A DNA stretch of 64,000 nucleotides from Mucilaginibacter dorajii (GTDB lineage: Bacteria; Bacteroidota; Bacteroidia; Sphingobacteriales; Sphingobacteriaceae), in contig NZ_JANTYS010000007.1 in the NCBI RefSeq assembly GCF_024808255.1, forward strand, positions 1-64,000, read 5' to 3'. The notes beneath the pieces are model-generated. The model was not told the DNA's origin, searched no databases, and worked only from the letters and a program-made list of their open reading frames with translations. This document shows positions 58,982 through 64,000 of this stretch, piece after piece (position 1 is the first letter of the stretch; every line of letters starts with the position of its first letter). A program made the position numbers and the translations under genes.

Positions 58982-60724
58982 TTACTGAACCACCTTAATC
59001 TCCGTTCTCCTGTTCAACTGATGATCTGTTTCAGAACATTTTACATGATCGGCGCATTGATTTACAAGGTTGCTTTTGCTGTAACCTTTGGCAGTCATTC
59101 TTGTAATTGCAATGCCGTTTTTGACCAAATAGGCAACTGCCGCCTTTGCCCGGCGTTGGGATAGGGCAAGGTTGTAAAGATAAGACGCCCTTGAATCGCA
59201 GTAAGATGATAACACCACCTTTAAACCGGGGTATTGTTTTAAAACATCGACAAGCTTGTTCAACTCTGCCGCGGCATCGGGCCTGATAAATGATTTATCC
59301 AGATCGTAATAAATGATCCCAGTGGTGTAGCCCGCCGCCGGTAAACCTGTGACAGAGCCAGGCAATGAAGGTACTGCCGAAGTAATAACAGACCCGGGCG
59401 TTGATCTTAAAGGTTTAATGATTTTAATACTGTCTTTCACCAAAGCAAACTCATAAATATCATCATTGCCCTGTCCGTTTTCCCGGTTCGACGACAGGTA
59501 ACCGCCCAAGCCATCATGAGTAATTAAATTAAAATCGTCGCTGGTACTATTGATGGGATATTTTAAGTTTTTAGGACTGCTCCAATTTGCTTTGCTACCT
59601 ATGGCTGTGTAAATTTCATACCCCCCCATACCGGGTAGCCCTTTTGAGGCATAGTACAATACGCCATTATCATCCACAAAAGGAAAGTTCTCTTCCTCTT
59701 TGGTGTTTACCTTATTACCGCAATTAACCGGCTTAGCCCATGAGCCATCGGTTTCTTTCTGGCAATACCATAAATCTGTTTTACCCAGCCCGCCAGGCAT
59801 ATCCGAACTAAAGTACAAAAACCGGCCATTTTTTGACAGCGCCGCATTACCAACCGAGTATTGCTTAACATTGTTATAAGCAAAACCACCGCATATTACC
59901 CAGCGATCTCCTTTTTTGCAGGCCGTTACCAATTGCAGGCGGCGGGTGTAAAGCCTTTGCCCGGTGCGTTTATCGATTGGGAGGTTTTTTGAAGCCGTTT
60001 CTGTACTTAGGGTGATGTAGGCGGTATCGCCCTGCGCGTTCAGCGCCATTGGCCCGACGTGGTACGCGCCTTTAAATTCGGGGCTGTTTCCAGCGTCGAT
60101 GATCAGCGCCTTGGTTTCTTTGGTTGTTAAATCATACTCATACAATTTAAACCAGCCGTTGCCGGTGCGGTTATCTGTTTTGCCATCGCCGGTTTCTCGG
60201 TCGGACGTGAAAATGATACCCGTTTTGCCATCGTAGCTCGCACCCCAGTCAGATGATTGAGTATTGGCAGCAATGGCATTGGTTACTTTATAGGCTGACG
60301 ATTGTTTCATCCAAACGATAGCCGAATCGCAATCGTTGAGCTTTAAGGCCAACGCGCCCGCATCCTCTGTAAAGTAAATGCGGTATTGTTGTTTTGCCTG
60401 CTCAAATTTTTGGTTTCTCAGCAGTACTTCGGCATAAAAATAATGACTTAACTTTTCGGCTTTGGGATTGGCTATGATCCGCTCATACCATTGCCCGGCC
60501 TCGGCGTATTGGTTAATGTAGCGATAGCAGGTGGCTACGCGCTCCATTAGCTTTACATCGGCGTTTTTTCGTTCGGCCAGTTTAAGATATAGTTGAAGAC
60601 TTTTGAAATATTCATACCGGTCAAAAAGCTTATCGGCCTGTTGCTTAATAGATAGCTGCTCCTGCGCGGTGGCAGCTTTTGCTACCAACAACATCCCTAT
60701 ACAAGCCAGTATAAACTTTTTCAT
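58982..60724 (-). CDS. PorE-like OmpA family protein (TPR, beta-propeller, OmpA C-domain)
   Basis: 580 residues. Order of parts: signal peptide 1-20; TPR-type helical repeats about 20-140 (YFYAEVLLRNQKFEQAKQQY); a PD40/WD40-like beta-propeller about 145-430 (GIIFTSDRETGDGKTDNRTG, FLYFSSDMPGGLGKTDLWYC); OmpA peptidoglycan-binding domain about 465-580 with YCDSRASYLYNLALSQRRAK. This is the architecture of PorE of the type IX secretion system, which links the outer membrane machinery to peptidoglycan. It is followed, in transcription order after PorP/SprF, as the third gene of a trio. Confidence 0.9.
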   Translation of the reverse strand: MKKFILACIGMLLVAKAATAQEQLSIKQQADKLFDRYEYFKSLQLYLKLAERKNADVKLMERVATCYRYINQYAEAGQWYERIIANPKAEKLSHYFYAEVLLRNQKFEQAKQQYRIYFTEDAGALALKLNDCDSAIVWMKQSSAYKVTNAIAANTQSSDWGASYDGKTGIIFTSDRETGDGKTDNRTGNGWFKLYEYDLTTKETKALIIDAGNSPEFKGAYHVGPMALNAQGDTAYITLSTETASKNLPIDKRTGQRLYTRRLQLVTACKKGDRWVICGGFAYNNVKQYSVGNAALSKNGRFLYFSSDMPGGLGKTDLWYCQKETDGSWAKPVNCGNKVNTKEEENFPFVDDNGVLYYASKGLPGMGGYEIYTAIGSKANWSSPKNLKYPINSTSDDFNLITHDGLGGYLSSNRENGQGNDDIYEFALVKDSIKIIKPLRSTPGSVITSAVPSLPGSVTGLPAAGYTTGIIYYDLDKSFIRPDAAAELNKLVDVLKQYPGLKVVLSSYCDSRASYLYNLALSQRRAKAAVAYLVKNGIAITRMTAKGYSKSNLVNQCADHVKCSETDHQLNRRTEIKVVQ

Positions 60725-60728
60725 CGTC

Positions 60729-61715
60729 TTAAAAATATCGTGGACTAACCTCTCGCCCGTTTTTACCTGGGAAACTGATACTCAATGAAAGCTCATGCGA
60801 GCCGCTTTGCGAACTTGCCAGCTTGCTTGTGGTGAAATCATAAGAGTATCCTATCCTAAAATTATCACTGATATAAAACTGCACAATACCAGCTACCGCG
60901 TCGGTTTTATCCAGGCTGGTTTGCAGGTTACTCTTATGCCACAGATCAACACCTGTACGGTACGATGCGCCTATCCAGATCCGCTTGTTGAATATCACGC
61001 TGTTGCTAACATCCACATTGGTAGGCCCTTTAAAATCCTCCTTAACCAATAAAGAGGGCTTCAAATCTATCGTCTCATTAAGCGGGATCATAGTCCCCCC
61101 CGTTAAATAGATGGTGCGCTGCTGTTTATACTGCTGCAAATGATCAAGCGTGTTACCCAACCCGGAAAGCAGGTTAAATATCGATGCCCCAATATATACG
61201 TTTGGCGAGTAATAATAGATGCCGAACCTGAAATCGGGCGTTATATTGCTTTGGGTGCCTGCCGGTATATTGGCGTCGCCATCATCCGTAGCGTTAAATT
61301 TGGCACCATCTAACCTATACTGTATTGCGCCAAAACCGATACCAAAACACAGGCGTTTGGTATCCAGTTCGTCCAACCGCAAGCGGTAAGCATAATTCGC
61401 ATAAACCGACGATGTACTTTCGGGCCCCAGTTTATCAAACGTGGCTATCAGGCCTAAGCCTACATTTTGATTGGTGTTGTTGGTTAAGCCATCCACGGCT
61501 ACAGTACCCGTTTTGGGGGCATCGTTAATACCCACCCACTGGATGCGGCTACTTAGGTTAAGCGTCCAATCTTCTTTATAACCCGCATACGCCGGGTTTA
61601 CCGCTAAACCGTTAAATACATACTGGCTAAATTGTATGCTTTGCTGGGCCTGTAGTTTTAGGGTGAGTAAAACCAGGCCTGTCATCAGCATACATAATTT
61701 ATAGCCGCGCATCAT
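60729..61715 (-). CDS. PorP/SprF family type IX secretion membrane protein
   Basis: 328 residues from the ATG at 61715, which overlaps the upstream stop (ATGA); a longer frame to 61739 adds eight residues. Signal peptide MMRGYKLCMLMTGLVLLTLK, then QSIQFSQYVFNGLAVNPAYAGYKEDWT, the conserved start of PorP/SprF, and outer-membrane beta-barrel strands, ending in an aromatic residue (RYF). PorP/SprF proteins anchor particular large gliding-CTD proteins at the cell surface. Here it lies between the cargo-like gene and the PorE-like gene, with 4-base gap to the latter. Confidence 0.95.
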   Translation of the reverse strand: MMRGYKLCMLMTGLVLLTLKLQAQQSIQFSQYVFNGLAVNPAYAGYKEDWTLNLSSRIQWVGINDAPKTGTVAVDGLTNNTNQNVGLGLIATFDKLGPESTSSVYANYAYRLRLDELDTKRLCFGIGFGAIQYRLDGAKFNATDDGDANIPAGTQSNITPDFRFGIYYYSPNVYIGASIFNLLSGLGNTLDHLQQYKQQRTIYLTGGTMIPLNETIDLKPSLLVKEDFKGPTNVDVSNSVIFNKRIWIGASYRTGVDLWHKSNLQTSLDKTDAVAGIVQFYISDNFRIGYSYDFTTSKLASSQSGSHELSLSISFPGKNGREVSPRYF

Positions 61716-64000
61716 TTGCTTAGTTTTAAAAATACCCATCCTTTAAGCGACGTAACTTCGCCGGTATGCTCTTTCCTGTTCAGGATATAGAAATAAGTGG
61801 CTTCGGCAAGGCCGCTGCCATTCCAGTCATTTTTGTAGTTATCGGCCCGGTAAACTTCATTGCCCCAGCGATTAAAGATGAGTAATTGCGAACCTGGATA
61901 ACTTTCTAAGCCCACAATTTTAAACACATCGTTTTTGCCATCGTTATTTGGTGTGATGATATTGGGGATCGCCAGATCGGTAGAGATCACTTTTAACACT
62001 ACGGTATCGGCACAGCCATTTATATTGGTGTATAAAAAATGATATAAACCCAATTGGTCAAGCCCGGCGATGGTGGTAGTCGGGCTGGTGATATTGGTAA
62101 TTGTGGCTTTGGCGACATCGGCAGCCAACTGTGTCCAGGTACCAATTCCTGTGCCTGCCATAGTAGCCTGGGCGTATTGAAATATAGTTTGATCGGGGCC
62201 GGCATTTGGCGCCAGGGTTACATGGATAATATTGGTTTTGATATTATTGCATCCAACACCAGATGGCAATGCATCACATTCATTAGCTGCATCAGTAGGT
62301 ATAGCGGCATCGGGATTAGTGGCGTCCGGGTCGGTTACATCAGCCGGGCGCAGCATACCCGCCGAAACAGCAAGATCACCGTTGGCCGTGGCAGCGATGT
62401 TGCCGGTGATGGTAAAAGTGCGCACAGCACCGTTGGCTATATCAATATTGGCATGGTAGGCGTTGGCAGTAACCGCCCCGCCAGACGAAGCAGAGATCCC
62501 CGTAATTGACGCGCTGGTAACAGCTACATCTGTTAGCGTAGCCGGGAAATCAAAACTGAACTGCCCGCCACTAACATCATCCGGGCCACTATTTTTCACC
62601 ACCACTTTATATACCGCTATCTGCCCCGAACAGGCATCCGAAGCGGTGATACTTTCTACCGATAGATCAGCCTCCCGGGTTACAAAACTTACCGAACTAA
62701 TTACCGGCTTACTTTTAATATAACTCCAGGTATCTATGCATTTATTATTGCCAAAATCGGCATCGTTAAGCGGATTAGTAGTTGTACTCCCCCATTTATG
62801 CCCGTTGATAGCGCTGCTTAAACCCGTCAAATTTTTAACCGGGTTTGATGGTGTGCCAACCACGGTTATCGGGCTATCGTCCCAGTAAAGTGAATCATCG
62901 GGCGCATAGGTACCGTTGGTACGGGTAAGCAATAGCCCGTTCACGTTTCGTTCCACATCAAAAAACGGAAAGTGTACCTCGCCTGCTGTTGTTGCTATGG
63001 TAATACCGGCCTGGAAGGTGCTGTTGGTTGCAGGTACTTTATTGCCGTTGCCGTCAAGTCCATCCCAAAAAACCTGGTTGTTGCCCGCATTAGCCTGCCC
63101 GGTTAGTTTACGGTCGATGGCATCGGTATATAATCCGTTATGATTAATATCAAGGGTGATCACATAAGTGCCATTACCCGTAATATTAAAATTGAAATTG
63201 CCGCCCAAAGGGCTTGTACCGGCCATCCCGGGTGTCCCCTCGGCACCGGTAAAAGTTACGTTACTTATTACAGGCACTACAGGGGCCTGCAAAAGCCAGG
63301 TAGTGGCAGCTCCGGGTGTATTTGCCGTAGCAGGCAAATCGGCTGCGGGCGTATTGAAAAAGATCTTTTGGGTAACATCTGTTTCTGTATCCGGCGCGCG
63401 TGGGTCCTGCACGTTGATATTTGGGCTTAACCCATTTATACTTTTGTACGATGCCTTGCCGTCGTCGCCCCTGAAACCTTTGTTGTTTACAAAAAAGGTG
63501 AAGCCATTACCCGCCTGCCCGTTATTGTTGAGTATATACTGATAGCCATCTTTAGTAAGGATATGAAATATGGCATTAAAGCCCACATTAAATGTACCCA
63601 ATATCCCCGAAAACACCTGCGTATAAACCCGGCCGTTTACAAAGCCGGTGTTGGCGGCATTACGCACAGACACATCAAAGGCGGTTATATATTCGGCCGC
63701 AGGCTGTGTCCAGTTTGCATTAGCGGCTACTGTAGGAGGGTTGCCATTCAGGTCACTCCCCAGGTTTCCGGCAATAAAATCTATTTCCCAAACACCTTCC
63801 TGCCCCGGCTGTACTGTTTTTATAAAGGGAGTATAACCACCCGCATTGGGCAGCGGACCAGCCTGTTCCTGCGCCCGGTTTTGGATAAGACCAACAAGCG
63901 CATCGGTGCCGCTGGTATAAGTATTGCCATCGGGCGCCCTCAAATTTATGGTGCCTGTACTAATACCCTGGGCGCTTGAACCTACGTAAATACGCTCGCC
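61712..64000 (-). CDS. Large surface protein with gliding-motility C-terminal domain (partial)
   Basis: The frame is open through the right window edge, so the N-terminus is missing; 762 residues are visible. Parts seen: a beta-sandwich region with INHNGLYTDAID-type elements (LDINHNGLYTDAIDRKL), a DUF11-like domain around 430-560 (ESITASDACSGQIAVYKVVV), an Ig-like region and the type B T9SS sorting domain at the end: IITPNNDGKNDVFKIVGLESYPGS, IFNRWGNEVYRADNYKNDW and GWVFLKLSK. The protein is exported by the type IX system and held by the PorP/SprF protein next to it. It may be an adhesin or a gliding-related filament. Confidence 0.9.
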   Translation of the reverse strand, partial: GERIYVGSSAQGISTGTINLRAPDGNTYTSGTDALVGLIQNRAQEQAGPLPNAGGYTPFIKTVQPGQEGVWEIDFIAGNLGSDLNGNPPTVAANANWTQPAAEYITAFDVSVRNAANTGFVNGRVYTQVFSGILGTFNVGFNAIFHILTKDGYQYILNNNGQAGNGFTFFVNNKGFRGDDGKASYKSINGLSPNINVQDPRAPDTETDVTQKIFFNTPAADLPATANTPGAATTWLLQAPVVPVISNVTFTGAEGTPGMAGTSPLGGNFNFNITGNGTYVITLDINHNGLYTDAIDRKLTGQANAGNNQVFWDGLDGNGNKVPATNSTFQAGITIATTAGEVHFPFFDVERNVNGLLLTRTNGTYAPDDSLYWDDSPITVVGTPSNPVKNLTGLSSAINGHKWGSTTTNPLNDADFGNNKCIDTWSYIKSKPVISSVSFVTREADLSVESITASDACSGQIAVYKVVVKNSGPDDVSGGQFSFDFPATLTDVAVTSASITGISASSGGAVTANAYHANIDIANGAVRTFTITGNIAATANGDLAVSAGMLRPADVTDPDATNPDAAIPTDAANECDALPSGVGCNNIKTNIIHVTLAPNAGPDQTIFQYAQATMAGTGIGTWTQLAADVAKATITNITSPTTTIAGLDQLGLYHFLYTNINGCADTVVLKVISTDLAIPNIITPNNDGKNDVFKIVGLESYPGSQLLIFNRWGNEVYRADNYKNDWNGSGLAEATYFYILNRKEHTGEVTSLKGWVFLKLSK

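Overview
The window reads as chromosomal DNA of a Bacteroidota bacterium of the family Sphingobacteriaceae, most like Mucilaginibacter or a close relative such as Pedobacter. This is a judgement from gene content and sequence style; no search was run. Supporting features are a PorE-like OmpA protein, a PorP/SprF protein and a large protein with a gliding-motility C-terminal domain (a type IX secretion theme), a small PUR-alpha/DUF3276 protein, a long-form NusB, a GH92 mannosidase, promoters with a TAnnTTTG -7 box, weak or absent Shine-Dalgarno sequences, and many short palindromic intergenic repeats. There is no CRISPR array, rRNA, transposase or integrase. The one clear RNA gene is a tRNA-Arg (anticodon CCG).

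Layout. 0.4-3.1 kb: MgtE magnesium transporter divergent from the YchF GTPase. 3.6-8.3 kb: a five-gene minus-strand operon of mostly exported redox and detoxification proteins (flavodoxin, Tat-type aldo/keto reductase, NTF2-like, cupin, cytosolic aldo/keto reductase) divergent from an AraC-family regulator. 8.3-10.7 kb: two orphan genes among double-hairpin repeats. 10.0-19.1 kb: a segment bracketed by two pairs of long direct repeats and ending in the tRNA-Arg. It carries an NTF2-like gene, a LytS-type sensor kinase with a LytTR regulator, and a divergent set of exported hydrolases (two serine hydrolases, an M28 peptidase, a transglutaminase-like protein). Two direct repeats that fit the LytTR operator pattern lie in the divergent promoter. 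19.2-29.1 kb: DUF1906 protein, alcohol dehydrogenase, a MITE-like element, PUR protein, ABC exporter, AraC/HD pair, GH16 lipoprotein, azoreductase. 29.2-35.7 kb: a housekeeping run (leucine-dehydrogenase-like protein, NusB, DUF1573, YajC, YbbR, CoaE, MBL exonuclease, DUF5522, MarR). 35.8-39.8 kb: a Tat-exported glycosidase-like protein with a CBM9-like protein and an EVE protein, then a serine hydrolase. 39.9-43.5 kb: trans-4-hydroxy-L-proline catabolism. 43.9-48.9 kb: a LacI regulator, a FucP-like sugar transporter and a GH92 alpha-mannosidase, each preceded by a matching CG-centred operator. 49.0-57.0 kb: dGTPase, LysE exporter, an NRDE (TANGO2-like)/ATP-grasp fusion, DinB, DoxX, a stand-alone CoaB-like ligase, two YHS proteins and an alpha/beta-hydrolase lipoprotein. 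57.5-64 kb: an ECF sigma factor with anti-sigma factor, then the OmpA, PorP/SprF and gliding-CTD trio, the last running off the window edge.

The items most worth a second look are the repeat-bounded segment next to the tRNA with its two-component system and secreted hydrolases; the NRDE/ATP-grasp fusion; a leucine-dehydrogenase family member whose catalytic lysine is replaced by tyrosine; a perfect 21-bp palindrome before an azoreductase; and a 226-bp MITE-like element with an 8-bp target duplication.
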